The translations under genes were made by a program, and so were the position numbers. From Eubacterium xylanophilum ATCC 35991 (GTDB lineage: Bacteria > Bacillota > Clostridia > Lachnospirales > Lachnospiraceae), in contig NZ_JAEB01000013.1 of the NCBI RefSeq assembly GCF_000518685.1, positions 1 through 64,000 of the forward strand: 64,000 nucleotides of DNA, read 5' to 3'. The notes beneath the pieces are model-generated. The model was not told the DNA's origin. It worked only from the letters and a program-made list of their open reading frames with translations, and did not search any database. Within the stretch, counting starts at the first letter, position 1, and each line of letters begins with the position of its first letter. Shown here piece after piece: positions 15,428-25,525 of the stretch.

Positions 15428-17701
15428 TTTCTTCTTATCCTCCTTAAGATTTAATCGCAAAGCATTGCTTACAACAAAAAAGCTGGATAATCCCATAGCT
15501 GCAGCACCTATCATAGGATTTAAAGTCAAGCCAAATGCCCAGACAAATGCTCCTGCCGCCAACGGAATACCGATAACATTATAGAAAAATGCCCAAAACA
15601 GGTTTTGCTTTATATTTCTCAAAACACTCCTACTAAGCTTTATTGCCTCCGATACATCTCGCAACGAATTATTCATTATGACTATATCAGCAGCATCTAT
15701 GGCAATATCCGATCCCGCTCCTATAGCAATTCCCACATCAGCCCTTGTCAAAGCCGGTGCATCATTAATTCCATCCCCCACCATTATAACTTTACCGTTT
15801 TGCTGAAGTTTTACAATCTCACTTTCCTTGCCGTCAGGCAACACATCAGCTATTATATTGTCAACTCCAACCTGTTTACCAATATATCTTGCCGTTTTCA
15901 CATTATCGCCAGTGATCATAACCACATCCACCCCAAGGTCCTTGATTTCCCGTATAGCCGCCTCACTATCCGGTTTTATCACATCCGCCACACCTAGGCA
16001 TCCAAGATAATACTCACTGCTTGCAAAAAACAAAGGTGTGCTTCCAGTGTCGGTAACTTTTTCATAATCCGAATCAATCTTCTGCAAGATTTCTTCATCT
16101 TTTATCCAGGTGAAAATGTTCCGATCTAATTGTCTAATGTAGTCTTTTTTCCCGCCGAAAACATGCGTTTCTTCTCCACTCTCCGAAACTGCAACAGCCG
16201 TGACACCACGTCCTGCAAGCACAGCAAATTCTTTGACGTCAAATCGAGATTTAACTTTATCTTCATGATAAATTTCAACTGCTCTCGCGAGTGGATGCTC
16301 ACTTTTTTTCTCCAAGATATAGGCCATCTCGCCCAGATCCTCATGGGCCTCAAACACAGAAGTCACTCTCGGATCTCCAAGAGTAATGGTTCCTGTTTTA
16401 TCAAGTACAACTGTATCAGCTTTTCCGATTTCTTCAAGTACAGCGGCTGTCTTAAACAAGATTCCCTTCTTCGCTCCAACACCATTTCCCACCATAATCG
16501 CCACCGGAGTAGCAAGCCCCAGGGCACATGGACAGCTAATCACGAGTACGGATACAGCTCTGGCTAGTGAGTAACCCAAGGTCTCACCCACTGCAATCCA
16601 AATCACAAACGTCACCAGGGCAATCAATATAACTATCGGCACAAATACACCTGCCACCTTGTCGGCGATTTTGGCAATAGGTGCCTTGGTCTCCGCTGCC
16701 TCACTTACCAAGCGAATAATCTGCGCTAGCGTCGTCTCTGCCCCAACTCCTGTAACTTCACATCTAATATATCCATCTTTGTTGATAGTACCGGCTGATA
16801 CCCGATCCCCAATACCTTTGTCTACCGGGATGCTCTCTCCGGTAAGGGCAGATTCATCTATCGCACAATTTCCACTGACTATTTTTGCATCCACAGGTAT
16901 GCTTTCTCCTGGCCTGATTGCGATAACCATCCCCGTGGTTACACTCTTTGTCGGAATATTTTTCTCTATATCATTCTCAACTATTCTTGTGGTGTCAGGA
17001 GTCAACTTCATGAGTCCCCTTATGGCATCGCTTGTTTTTCCCTTGGATCTTGTCTCCAAGAGTTTTCCCACGCTTATGAGCGTAAGAATCATGGCCGAGG
17101 ACTCAAAGTAGAGATCGTGTTCGCTTGCATGCATCATCTCTGTCATGCGATACAACGCAGCAAAACTGTACACGAATGCCGCAGAAGCTCCCAAAGCTAC
17201 CAGAGAATCCATATTGGGCATCAACTTGATCAAACCCTTAAATCCTCTGATAAAAAAGCTTCTGTTGATTGTCATAACCACAAAAGCCAAAAACATCTGG
17301 ATTATGGCAATAAATATGTGATTGTCCCCAAGATTTCCCGGCAGTGGCAAACCAAACATGGAATGTCCCATGGAAAAGTACATAAGTATCAGAGAAAAAA
17401 TTATGGAGTATATGAGACTTTTCTTCTTTTCCCTGTACTCTTTGTCATCATCCGACGGAACCGGAGACGCTGAGGAGGTTGATGTGGCCTCTGATTGACC
17501 GGCACCAAAGACTTCTGCACTATAACCTGCCTTTTCCACGGCACTGATTATCTCATCATCTGATACCTCTCCCTCAACTCTCATGGATTTACTCAAAAGA
17601 TTTACAGAAACTTCACTTACGCCCGAGACCTTCTTAACACTCTTCTCAACGTTGGCGACGCAGGCCGCACAACTCATTCCATTTACTGTATACTTTTTCA
17701 T
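15221..17701 (-). CDS. copA: Copper-exporting P1B-type ATPase with N- and C-terminal metal-binding domains
   Basis: Pumps Cu(I) out of the cell. The N-terminal HMA domain has GMSCAAC (about 8-14). A Ser/Pro linker and eight membrane segments follow, with the actuator motif TGES, the membrane copper site [10 protein letters not shown], the phosphorylation site [11 protein letters not shown], the HP motif SEHPLARA and the hinge [10 protein letters not shown]. The last 68 residues form a second HMA domain (GMMCEHC) that resembles a free CopZ chaperone. An internal AAGGAGG 11 nt before an in-frame ATG (15427) could start that domain alone. For the main start, the ATG at 17701 and a TTG two codons earlier (6 nt from AGAGG) are both possible. 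Confidence 0.95.
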   Translation of the reverse strand: MKKYTVNGMSCAACVANVEKSVKKVSGVSEVSVNLLSKSMRVEGEVSDDEIISAVEKAGYSAEVFGAGQSEATSTSSASPVPSDDDKEYREKKKSLIYSIIFSLILMYFSMGHSMFGLPLPGNLGDNHIFIAIIQMFLAFVVMTINRSFFIRGFKGLIKLMPNMDSLVALGASAAFVYSFAALYRMTEMMHASEHDLYFESSAMILTLISVGKLLETRSKGKTSDAIRGLMKLTPDTTRIVENDIEKNIPTKSVTTGMVIAIRPGESIPVDAKIVSGNCAIDESALTGESIPVDKGIGDRVSAGTINKDGYIRCEVTGVGAETTLAQIIRLVSEAAETKAPIAKIADKVAGVFVPIVILIALVTFVIWIAVGETLGYSLARAVSVLVISCPCALGLATPVAIMVGNGVGAKKGILFKTAAVLEEIGKADTVVLDKTGTITLGDPRVTSVFEAHEDLGEMAYILEKKSEHPLARAVEIYHEDKVKSRFDVKEFAVLAGRGVTAVAVSESGEETHVFGGKKDYIRQLDRNIFTWIKDEEILQKIDSDYEKVTDTGSTPLFFASSEYYLGCLGVADVIKPDSEAAIREIKDLGVDVVMITGDNVKTARYIGKQVGVDNIIADVLPDGKESEIVKLQQNGKVIMVGDGINDAPALTRADVGIAIGAGSDIAIDAADIVIMNNSLRDVSEAIKLSRSVLRNIKQNLFWAFFYNVIGIPLAAGAFVWAFGLTLNPMIGAAAMGLSSFFVVSNALRLNLKEDKKKMNKKTIKVEGMMCEHCENRVKKTLEAIDGIEAVTADHKKNTVVMEMSKDVDESVIKAAIEDQDYKFIG

Positions 17702-17724
17702 AATCAATCCAAACCTCTTTCCTA

Positions 17725-17784
17725 AATTGTCTTACGAACGACGTGAGTAAGACCAGCAATATGCGATTCCGAAATTGTCTTACT
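17725..17784 (+). repeat. GTCTTAC hairpin repeat, one full and one partial copy
   Basis: Full copy 17725-17770 (GAACGACGTGA loop). A truncated copy, AAATTGTCTTACTCC, follows at 17773-17786 and runs into the pta terminator. Here the repeat is antisense to both flanking genes, unlike at the plus-strand genes. Confidence 0.88.
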
Positions 17785-17785
17785 C

Positions 17786-17819
17786 CAAAAAAGGCCCTGG
17801 CTATCCTACTAACCAGGGC
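17786..17819 (-). terminator. Terminator of pta
   Basis: GCCCTGGTTAG / CTAGCCAGGGC-like stem (11 bp with a 4-nt loop) followed by TTTTTT on the minus strand, 24 nt past the stop. Confidence 0.87.
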
Positions 17820-17842
17820 TCTCAATAATCTTTCTTTCACTC

Positions 17843-18826
17843 TTATGCAAGAGCAGCTGTAATAATAGCCATAGAATATACTTCCAAAGCATTACATCCT
17901 CTGGACAAGTCATTGATTGGTGCATTGAGTCCGAGCAATATAGGACCATATGCATCAAACTGTCCGAGTCTCTGCGCCATCTTGTAGCCGATGTTACCGG
18001 CATTGATGTCAGGAAATATAAATGTGTTGGCATAGCCAGCCACTTCGGACTGTGGGCACTTTGTCTTCGCCACACGTGGTGCCACTGCCGCGTCAAACTG
18101 AAGCTCTCCCTCAACCGGGAGATCAGGGTTTAACTTTTTGGCCTTTGCCGCTGCATTTCTCATCTTATCTACACTCTCGCCTGACCCGGAACCGAATGTA
18201 GAATAGCTTAAGAATGCCACTTTAGGATCAATACCAAACACTTTCGCACATTTGGCTGCTTCCACGGCAATCTCCGCCAACTCATCTTCACTTGGGCTAA
18301 TATTAATAGCACAATCTGCCATTGCCAAAACCTCATTAGCACCTGTAGCAGATGGACGAACCAAGATAAATACAGATGACACAATAGAGTTTTCCGGCTT
18401 TGTCTTTATAATCTGGAGCGCCGGTCTGACAGTATCAGCTGTCGAGTATGTCGCTCCTCCGAGTAATGCATCTGCAATACCCATCTTAACTAGCATGGTT
18501 CCAAAGTAATTGGCCTGACTCACTACTTTTCTAGCCTTTTCAGGAGTCATTCCCTTACTCTTTCGAATCTCACATAGAAGATCGACCATCTCATCAATCC
18601 TGTCATAGTTATTAGGATCGATAATCTGTGCTCCTCTAATATTGAATCCACTCTCCTCTGCTGCCTCATTGACCTCATCCGGATTTCCAATCAAAATCGG
18701 TGTGAGGAATGTACTTGCCAAGAGTCGAGATGAAGCCTCGAGAATTCTTGGATCCGCACCCTCTGTAAAAACAATCTTCTTAGGATCCTTTTTCAATATG
18801 TTAATCATTTCACCAAATCCAAACAT
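17843..18826 (-). CDS. pta: Phosphate acetyltransferase
   Basis: Interconverts acetyl-CoA and acetyl phosphate, the first step of acetate formation for ATP gain. Recognised from KIVFTEGADPRILEASSRL at the N-terminus, LLGGATYSTADTVRPALQII, SSVFILVRPS, AFLSYSTFGSGSGESVDKM, PVEGELQFDAAV and the end TFIFPDINAGNIGYKMAQRL. The length of 327 aa matches the short clostridial form without the N-terminal regulatory domain. AAGGAGG is 7 nt before the ATG. No acetate kinase gene lies next to it in this window. Confidence 0.95.
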   Translation of the reverse strand: MFGFGEMINILKKDPKKIVFTEGADPRILEASSRLLASTFLTPILIGNPDEVNEAAEESGFNIRGAQIIDPNNYDRIDEMVDLLCEIRKSKGMTPEKARKVVSQANYFGTMLVKMGIADALLGGATYSTADTVRPALQIIKTKPENSIVSSVFILVRPSATGANEVLAMADCAINISPSEDELAEIAVEAAKCAKVFGIDPKVAFLSYSTFGSGSGESVDKMRNAAAKAKKLNPDLPVEGELQFDAAVAPRVAKTKCPQSEVAGYANTFIFPDINAGNIGYKMAQRLGQFDAYGPILLGLNAPINDLSRGCNALEVYSMAIITAALA

Positions 18827-18945
18827 ATGCTTCCTCCTTGGATTACATTATAGTATTTTTCTATCCACTATTCTATAATACCAAATTTCAGCGATATTAC
18901 AAGGAATTTTTCAAAAAAAAGATTGTTAAGTTTTTAACGGAATTT

Positions 18946-20802
18946 CTAGGCTAATTCTATGGCTCCCGTATAGAGCTGATAGTATCGTCCCTTTTCCTCT
19001 AACAGCTGTTTATGAGTGCCTCTCTCTATTATTTCGCCTTGCTCCAATACCATGATACAATCTGCATTTCTAACAGTTGAAAGACGATGAGCAATTACAA
19101 ATGTTGTTCTGTCTTTCATAAGTCGTTCCATGCCGTGATCTATGTGCATCTCCGTTCTGGTATCAACAGAACTTGTCGCCTCGTCAAGTACGAGAATCGG
19201 CGCTTTAGAAATAGCTGCACGAGCAATATTGAGAAGCTGGCGCTGTCCCTGGCTGAGGTTGACTCCATCTCCCTCAAGCATGGTATCATAGCCATCCTCC
19301 AATCTCATAATAAACGAATGTGCACTGGCAGTTCTAGCCGCCTGCTCTACTTCTTCATCAGTTGCATCAGGTCTTCCGTAGCGAATATTTTCCCTTACTG
19401 TACCCGTAAAAAGATGCGTGTCTTGGAGAACCATAGCTATGCTCGCCCTCAACTCAGACATCTTGTAATCCTTGATATCTCGCCCGTCAACAGTAATCTC
19501 CCCCTCTTCAATATCATAAAATCTATTGAGAAGGTTGGTTATAGTAGTTTTGCCGGCTCCGGTTGATCCGACAAATGCCACTTTTTGCCCTGCATGAGCG
19601 TAGAGATTGATATTCTTAAGGATAGTCTTATCCGGACTATATCCAAAGGATACATCCTTCATAATCACTTCTCCCTTGATTTCCTTTGCAGATATTGCTC
19701 CTTCAACATCTGAAGTCTCAGGCTCTTCATCCATGACTTTAAACACTCGCTCTGCTCCTGCAAGCGCTGAAAATATGGTATTTACCTGCATTGAAACCTC
19801 GTTTAGCGGTCTGGAAAATTGTCTGGAATAGTTGACAAACACGCTTAGATTTCCCACTGTGAGCTTGCCTAACACGCAGAGTACACCACCCACACATGAT
19901 GTGAGGGCATAGTTAACCTGACCGAGATTTCCCATTACAGGACCCATTATTCCGCCGAAGAACTGAGCATGTATCTGCTTGCCTTTGAGATCTTCATTCA
20001 GCTCATTAAACGACTCAATCGCCTGTTGTTCATGACAGAAAACTTTGACAACCTTCTGTCCTGTTACAGTTTCCTCTATGTATCCATTCAACTTTCCCAG
20101 AGCATTTTGCTGCTCCCTGTAATACTTAGAACTCTTAGAAGCAAGAAAACTCAGAGCTTTCAGCATAACCGGTATGATAATAACTGTCAATATTGCAAGA
20201 ATATAGTTAAGATATATCATCATTATGAGTGTTCCGATAATTGTGATAACACCCGAAACCAACTGTACTACTGTGTTATTGAGCATCTCTCCCACCGAAT
20301 CAACATCGTTGGTAAAACGGCTCATAACATCTCCCGTAGGATTGGTATCAAAGAATCTTACCGGGAGAGTTTGGATGTGATCGAAGAGCTCCTTACGAAT
20401 CGTCTTCAACGCCCTCTGGGAAACTTTTATCATGATTTTTTGCTGGATATATGTAGCTAAAATACCTGAACCATATATAATAGCCATCAATCCCAAAGCT
20501 CCCACAAGATACTTTACGCCACCGGCAATTATAGCTTCCTTGTCAGAAGGATTTTGGTTGATTTTTTTCACAACTTCCGTCACTTTATCTATAACAGGTG
20601 ATAGCATATAAGCTCCCAAAAGTCCCGATAAACTCGTCACTATCGCACAAATAATAGCAATTATAACTTTAATCTTGTCTTTACCAAGGTATGACAAAAG
20701 TCTCTTTATAGTCTCTTTGGAGTTCTTGGGTTTTCCTCCCTTGACTAGACCTCTTCCCCTTCCGGGCCCCATACCCGGGCCTTTTCCCGGTGCTGGACTC
20801 AT
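18946..20802 (-). CDS. ABC exporter half-transporter with the consensus ATP site
   Basis: Type IV ABC exporter subunit, 618 aa. An unusual Pro/Gly-rich cytoplasmic N-terminus (about 1-25) precedes six membrane helices (about 40-330) and a nucleotide-binding domain with Walker A GSTGAGKTT, the signature LSQGQRQ, Walker B LVLDEATSSVD (catalytic Glu present) and the H-loop AHRLSTV. Its start overlaps the stop of the upstream partner by 4 nt (ATGA), so the two are co-translated and should form a heterodimer. The substrate is unknown; multidrug or peptide export is common in this group. Confidence 0.9.
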   Translation of the reverse strand: MSPAPGKGPGMGPGRGRGLVKGGKPKNSKETIKRLLSYLGKDKIKVIIAIICAIVTSLSGLLGAYMLSPVIDKVTEVVKKINQNPSDKEAIIAGGVKYLVGALGLMAIIYGSGILATYIQQKIMIKVSQRALKTIRKELFDHIQTLPVRFFDTNPTGDVMSRFTNDVDSVGEMLNNTVVQLVSGVITIIGTLIMMIYLNYILAILTVIIIPVMLKALSFLASKSSKYYREQQNALGKLNGYIEETVTGQKVVKVFCHEQQAIESFNELNEDLKGKQIHAQFFGGIMGPVMGNLGQVNYALTSCVGGVLCVLGKLTVGNLSVFVNYSRQFSRPLNEVSMQVNTIFSALAGAERVFKVMDEEPETSDVEGAISAKEIKGEVIMKDVSFGYSPDKTILKNINLYAHAGQKVAFVGSTGAGKTTITNLLNRFYDIEEGEITVDGRDIKDYKMSELRASIAMVLQDTHLFTGTVRENIRYGRPDATDEEVEQAARTASAHSFIMRLEDGYDTMLEGDGVNLSQGQRQLLNIARAAISKAPILVLDEATSSVDTRTEMHIDHGMERLMKDRTTFVIAHRLSTVRNADCIMVLEQGEIIERGTHKQLLEEKGRYYQLYTGAIELA

Positions 20803-22541
20803 GCTGACACCTCCTCATCTTTATCCTTCTGTGAATAGTAAATCTCCTTGTACTCTTCACAAGTTTTCAGAAGCTCCTTGTGATTTCCAATTCCGACTAT
20901 CGCCCCCTCATCCATGACGATGATTCGATCTGCATTTTCAACAGAGGAAATTCTCTGAGCGATTATCAACTTTGTTGTCTCCTTTAATTCAGAGTCAAAA
21001 GCCTTCCTTATCTCCGCCTCTGTGGCCGTATCTACGGCGCTTGTACTGTCATCTAATATGAGTATTTTAGGCTTTCTTAGAAGCGCTCTGGCTATACAAA
21101 GTCTCTGTTTTTGTCCTCCGGAGACATTTACTCCTCCCTGACCTAATTCCATGTCATAACCATCAGTAAAGTCCTTTACAAACTTATCAGCTTGAGCATA
21201 TCTAGCCATCTCATATACTTCTTCATCAGTGGCATCTTTATCGCCCCATCTCAGGTTTTCCATGATACTTCCCGAGAACAGAGTATTTTTCTGGAGCACC
21301 ATACCCACTCCATTCCTCAGATTTTCTATTGAGTACTCCTTGACATTTGTTCCGTCTACCAAAACTTCCCCAGAATCCACATCGTAAAGTCTTGGAATCA
21401 ACTGAACAAGGCTAGTTTTTCCGGATCCTGTAGAACCGATGATTCCCACAGTTTCACCCGGATATGCCTTGAATGAAATATTCTTGAGAACATTATTCTT
21501 ATGCTTCTTGTAATATCTAAAGCAAACATCTCTGAACTCAATTTCACCGCGAGAAACCACTTTGTCCTTTTCGCTGGAATTGTCATCATTCAGATCAACC
21601 TTGGATGTAAGAACCTCGTTGATTCGCTTTGCCGAGGCAAGTGAACGAGAGCCCTGGATAAAAATCATTCCCAGAATCATAAGTGACATGAGTATCTGAA
21701 CAATATAGGTGGTAAATGCCGTGAGATCTCCTACTTTCATCTCGCCATTCATAACCTGATTACCTCCAAACCAGAGCACTGCCATAGTTGCAATATTCAT
21801 GGCAAATGTCATGATAGGAAGTGTCAGAATGACAACATTCATAGCGGCAAGAGTTCTATTTACCAAGGTTTCGTTGGCTTCATTGAATGTCTCTTTCTCA
21901 AAATCATCGCGAACAAAAGACTTTACCACTCGCACGTTTGTGATATTTTCCTGAATTCTTGAGTTGAGAGAATCCAACTTCTCCTGCATTTTTTCAAACC
22001 TAGGAAAAGCTACTCTAACTACTGTTACTAGAGCCACAACCAAGATAGGAATAACTACTCCGAGTACAATAGCTAATCTCGCATTGATAGATATGGCCAT
22101 GATCAGGCCACCTATTAGAAGTCCCGGTGCTCTCAGGCAGATTCTAAGTAACATCACTATGATATTTTGAACATTGGTAATATCATTGGTAAGCCTTGTA
22201 ACCAGCGATCCCGTCGAGAATTTTTCGATATTTGAAAAAGAAAATGTCTGAATCTTCTTAAAGGTATCTCGACGCAGATCTCCTGCAAAATTCACTGCTG
22301 CCTTGACGGCAAAGTAAGCCGCCATAACGCCTCCTAACATCATGAGAAAGGCCACCAGCACCATAAGAATTCCCATAAGGATAATATACTTGCTTCCACG
22401 ACCGGCTTGAACTCCCTCATTGATTATCAATGACATAAGCTTGGGCATGAAAACATCGCCTACAATCTCGACCAGCATGAACAACGGGCCGAGAATAAAG
22501 TACTTGATATACGGCCTTGCATACTTAATAAATGTCTTCAT
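20799..22541 (-). CDS. ABC exporter half-transporter with a degenerate ATP site
   Basis: Partner of the next gene. It has six membrane helices (about 12-320) and a nucleotide-binding domain with Walker A GSTGSGKTS and signature VSGGQKQR. Walker B reads LILDDSTSAVD (Asp in place of the catalytic Glu) and the H-loop reads AQRISSV (Gln in place of His). Such paired losses mark the non-catalytic side of asymmetric heterodimers such as TM287/288 and BmrC/BmrD. The ATG at 22541 has GGAGG 8 nt upstream; a GTG five codons earlier lies on the ribosome site itself and was rejected. Confidence 0.9.
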   Translation of the reverse strand: MKTFIKYARPYIKYFILGPLFMLVEIVGDVFMPKLMSLIINEGVQAGRGSKYIILMGILMVLVAFLMMLGGVMAAYFAVKAAVNFAGDLRRDTFKKIQTFSFSNIEKFSTGSLVTRLTNDITNVQNIIVMLLRICLRAPGLLIGGLIMAISINARLAIVLGVVIPILVVALVTVVRVAFPRFEKMQEKLDSLNSRIQENITNVRVVKSFVRDDFEKETFNEANETLVNRTLAAMNVVILTLPIMTFAMNIATMAVLWFGGNQVMNGEMKVGDLTAFTTYIVQILMSLMILGMIFIQGSRSLASAKRINEVLTSKVDLNDDNSSEKDKVVSRGEIEFRDVCFRYYKKHKNNVLKNISFKAYPGETVGIIGSTGSGKTSLVQLIPRLYDVDSGEVLVDGTNVKEYSIENLRNGVGMVLQKNTLFSGSIMENLRWGDKDATDEEVYEMARYAQADKFVKDFTDGYDMELGQGGVNVSGGQKQRLCIARALLRKPKILILDDSTSAVDTATEAEIRKAFDSELKETTKLIIAQRISSVENADRIIVMDEGAIVGIGNHKELLKTCEEYKEIYYSQKDKDEEVSA

Positions 22542-22686
22542 TCTTGTTTCCTCCACTTCAAGAATTTTTCTTTAGTAATGAAAACTTTACAAAAAGTTCA
22601 CAAATAAAAACAAAATTAAACACAGTTTCGTCACAATTGACTTGTATACTCATAGACAATAAGAAAAATACTTAGATTTAATTAGC

Positions 22687-22740
22687 TTATGACTGCATGC
22701 AGCAATGCTGTGTTGCTTTATTTATTTGATATTTTTTCAT
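22687..22740 (-). CDS. Possible 17-residue leader peptide ahead of the ABC exporter genes
   Basis: MKKYQINKATQHCCMQS, with GAGGAG 4 nt before the ATG. It sits between the niaR hairpin and the exporter start. Ribosome site and position are the only support; it could be chance. Confidence 0.25.
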   Translation of the reverse strand: MKKYQINKATQHCCMQS

Positions 22741-22754
22741 AAAACTCCTCTTTC

Positions 22755-22783
22755 AAGGGCGAAACTGAATTGGTTTCGCCCTT
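22755..22783 (-). terminator. GC-rich hairpin after niaR
   Basis: AAGGGCGAAAC / GTTTCGCCCTT, an 11-bp perfect stem with a 7-nt loop, 28 nt past the niaR stop. The T run after it is poor (TTGAAAG), so termination may be partial. Confidence 0.6.
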
Positions 22784-22811
22784 CCTTATGTCTAGCACCC
22801 AAAGTGCAACA

Positions 22812-23321
22812 TTACTTTTTTATTATCAAATAATTCTTCTTCAGCAACGCTTCCTCTATTAGGTCGAGAATCTCCTCTGACTCTGCAGATACTGTATGAT
22901 AGTGATAATCTGATGTTATATTCTTAAGCGGTGTTGATTTTCCGCTCTTAATTCTCTCGATAAATTCTGTAACATCGCGATTAGAGCGAATATTGAGCTC
23001 CACTTCCACTCTTCCATATACTTTGTGATTAACGTAATCATTTTCCACCACGCCACCATAATATACGATAGTCTTAAGAGCATCTTCTGTTTGGTCATCC
23101 GTATTACACATTTTAAATGTTCGCACAGCTTTCCCCTCATGCTGAATAATATACCCTCTATTAGTAGATATAATATCAACATTGGCTGCTCGTAAAACCG
23201 CAATATCCTGAACTATTACCTGACGACTCACATCGCACTCTCTTGCCAATTTGGTTCCTGAGACAGGCGAACTACTAGTTCTAAGAATCTGTAAAATTCT
23301 ATTTTGTCTATCCTTACTCAT
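22812..23321 (-). CDS. niaR: NiaR-type repressor of NAD biosynthesis (HTH plus 3H domain)
   Basis: Nicotinate-responsive repressor (YrxA family), 169 aa. Residues about 5-60 form an HTH_11 winged helix (RILQILRTSSSPVSGTKLAR, then VSRQVIVQDIAVLRAA). Residues about 75-169 form the 3H domain with its histidines (NHKVYGRVEVEL and DYHYHTVSAES). It is the last gene of the nadA-nadB-nadC operon, so it probably represses its own operon. A good ribosome site (GGAAGG) precedes the ATG. Confidence 0.92.
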   Translation of the reverse strand: MSKDRQNRILQILRTSSSPVSGTKLARECDVSRQVIVQDIAVLRAANVDIISTNRGYIIQHEGKAVRTFKMCNTDDQTEDALKTIVYYGGVVENDYVNHKVYGRVEVELNIRSNRDVTEFIERIKSGKSTPLKNITSDYHYHTVSAESEEILDLIEEALLKKNYLIIKK

Positions 23322-23361
23322 GGACGTAAGCCTTCCTTCCTACACTTTAATAAAACTACTG

Positions 23362-24219
23362 TTACTCAATTGGATGCAAATTCTTGAGAGAAATATCCAT
23401 TATAGGCGCTGAATGTGTAAGAGCTCCACTTGATATATAATCTACTCCTATTCCAGCCAATTTTTCAATATTCTCTCTGGTAACATTGCCTGAGCACTCC
23501 GTCTCAGCGCGTCCATCTATAATCTTAATAGCCTCTTCCATATCTTCAACCGACATATTGTCTAGCATGATGATATCGGCTCCCGCCTCTACAGCTTCTC
23601 TGACCATATCAAGATTTTCAACCTCTATCTCAATCTTGCGGACAAATGGTGCATACTCCTTGGCCATCTCAATTGCCTTGGTTATTCCGCCTGCTGCCCC
23701 GATGTGATTGTCTTTCAAGAGAATTCCATCGGAAAGATTATATCTGTGATTATAGCCACCGCCAACCTTTACAGAGTACTTCTCGAAAAGCCTCATGTTA
23801 GGTGTTGTCTTTCTGGTATCCAGAAGCTTTGTTCCGGTCCCCTCAAGGAATTTCGCTATTGAATTTGTATATGTGGCAATTCCACTCATTCTCTGAAGGA
23901 AATTAAGGGCAACTCTCTCGCCTGACAAAAGCACGCGAATATCTCCGCGAACTGTAGCCATTAGCTGACCATTTTTCACTGCATCTCCGTCCTTGCACTG
24001 AAAATCAATTACAGTGCTGTCATCCAAAAGTTCAAAAACTCTGGCAAAAACCTCAAGACCGGCGATGATTCCATCTTGTTTACAGATAAGCTGAACTTCA
24101 CCTTCAACCTTGTCTCTCATTATGGAATTGGTGCTCACATCTTCACTTGTAATATCTTCCTGCAGTGCCTGCATAATCAAGTGATCTGCATTGAGTTTCA
24201 TATCTATACTATTCATCAT
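23362..24219 (-). CDS. nadC: Nicotinate-nucleotide pyrophosphorylase (quinolinate phosphoribosyltransferase)
   Basis: Converts quinolinate and PRPP to nicotinate mononucleotide, third step of de novo NAD synthesis. Recognised from the N-terminal QEDITSEDVST, SGERVALNFLQRMSGIAT, the active-site DTRKTTPNMRLFEKYSVKVGG (written here only in part: DTRKTTPNMR), NHRYNLSDGILLKDNH, IEVEVENL and VDYISSGALTHS. The length of 285 aa is normal. The gene overlaps the end of nadB by 11 nt, which indicates tight coupling. Confidence 0.96.
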   Translation of the reverse strand: MMNSIDMKLNADHLIMQALQEDITSEDVSTNSIMRDKVEGEVQLICKQDGIIAGLEVFARVFELLDDSTVIDFQCKDGDAVKNGQLMATVRGDIRVLLSGERVALNFLQRMSGIATYTNSIAKFLEGTGTKLLDTRKTTPNMRLFEKYSVKVGGGYNHRYNLSDGILLKDNHIGAAGGITKAIEMAKEYAPFVRKIEIEVENLDMVREAVEAGADIIMLDNMSVEDMEEAIKIIDGRAETECSGNVTRENIEKLAGIGVDYISSGALTHSAPIMDISLKNLHPIE

Positions 24220-25495
24220 GGCTATTAATCCTTTCTATCTCCTGTAAAATCATATCTTTGTACTCTTTTTCAAGTTTCTTCTTGTCGCCGTAGGCCGTCA
24301 AGTCCACCTCCGGAGCATCCTCACTGACCTCTGTATATGTCTCCGTTATCTTGTTGGCCGCTCTCTCAGCAAAGACAAGACTCTCTAACAGAGAATTACT
24401 TGCAAGTCTGTTGGCGCCGTGAACACCATTACAGCTCGTCTCGCCTATGGCATATAATCTGTCAACAGATGTCTTGCTGTCAGAATCAACCCAAATTCCC
24501 CCCATGAAATAATGTTGGGCAGGTACTACAGGTATTGGATCCTTCGTGACATCGTACCCCTCCTCCAAACATTTTTCATAAATATTCGGAAAATGGCCTT
24601 TGATTTCTTGCTCATCTATCCCAGCCATGCTGAGACGCACATATGGCAGTCCATCTTTCTCCATCTGCTCATATACCTTCTGAGTCAACAAATCACGAGG
24701 CAACAGCTCATCCACGAAGCGCTCTCCGTCTTTGTTGAGAAGAATCGCCCCCTCACCCCTGACTGACTCAGAAATCAAAAATCTTCTTCCCGGCTTCTCC
24801 GAATACAGAGTTGTGGGATGAATCTGTATATAATTGATGTTTTCAAGTTTTATGCCATTTTTCAGGGCAATAGCGATGGCATCACCCGTCAGCTGTCTAA
24901 AATTGGTGGAGTGCTTATAAAGACCACCAATTCCACCACTTGCCATCACAGTATAATCTGCGAAAATATTTTGCACATGATCATCCTTGTCGCGAATCAC
25001 CGCACCATAGCAGGTGCCATCTCTCATGATAACGTCGATCATGGTTGTATTTTCGATTATCTGAATATTTTTCTTGGACTGGACAACTCTTAGTACCTTG
25101 CTGGTTATCTCTTTGCCTGTTATGTCCTTGTGGAACATAATCCTATGCTTACTGTGACCACCCTCGCGGGTATAGAGGTATTCGCCATTTTCACTTTCGA
25201 ATTCCACGCCACAGTCAATCAACTCATCAATAATATGTCTCGACGTCTTAATCATGATATCCACAGATTCCTTGCGATTTTCATGATGTCCTGCCCTCAT
25301 AGTATCTTCATAATAACTATCATAATCATCTTCAGATCTGAGCACACATATACCACCCTGAGCCAGAAAAGAATCACTCTCTTCTATACTGTTCTTGGTG
25401 ATTATAGTAATTTGCTTGTCTGACGGAAGGTGAAGTGCGGCAAATAAACCAGCGACACCACTTCCGATTATCAACACATCAGTCTTATTAATCAT
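24209..25495 (-). CDS. nadB: L-aspartate oxidase
   Basis: FAD enzyme that oxidises L-aspartate to iminoaspartate, the substrate of NadA. N-terminal dinucleotide motif VLIIGSGVAGLFAALHL; substrate and FAD region HSKHRIMFHKDITGKEI, GGIGGLYKHSTN, HPTTLYSEK, FLISESVRGEGAILLN and GETSCNGVHGANRLASNSLL. At 428 aa it is on the short side: the C-terminal helical domain of about 100 residues found in E. coli NadB is mostly missing. In an anaerobe fumarate is a likely electron acceptor. The ATG at 25495 has AAAGGAAG 8 nt upstream; the nine residues before it in the open frame were rejected. Confidence 0.95.
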   Translation of the reverse strand: MINKTDVLIIGSGVAGLFAALHLPSDKQITIITKNSIEESDSFLAQGGICVLRSEDDYDSYYEDTMRAGHHENRKESVDIMIKTSRHIIDELIDCGVEFESENGEYLYTREGGHSKHRIMFHKDITGKEITSKVLRVVQSKKNIQIIENTTMIDVIMRDGTCYGAVIRDKDDHVQNIFADYTVMASGGIGGLYKHSTNFRQLTGDAIAIALKNGIKLENINYIQIHPTTLYSEKPGRRFLISESVRGEGAILLNKDGERFVDELLPRDLLTQKVYEQMEKDGLPYVRLSMAGIDEQEIKGHFPNIYEKCLEEGYDVTKDPIPVVPAQHYFMGGIWVDSDSKTSVDRLYAIGETSCNGVHGANRLASNSLLESLVFAERAANKITETYTEVSEDAPEVDLTAYGDKKKLEKEYKDMILQEIERINSHDE

Positions 25496-25525
25496 GCTAT
25501 TCTTCCTTTTGGGTTTACCCATTCT

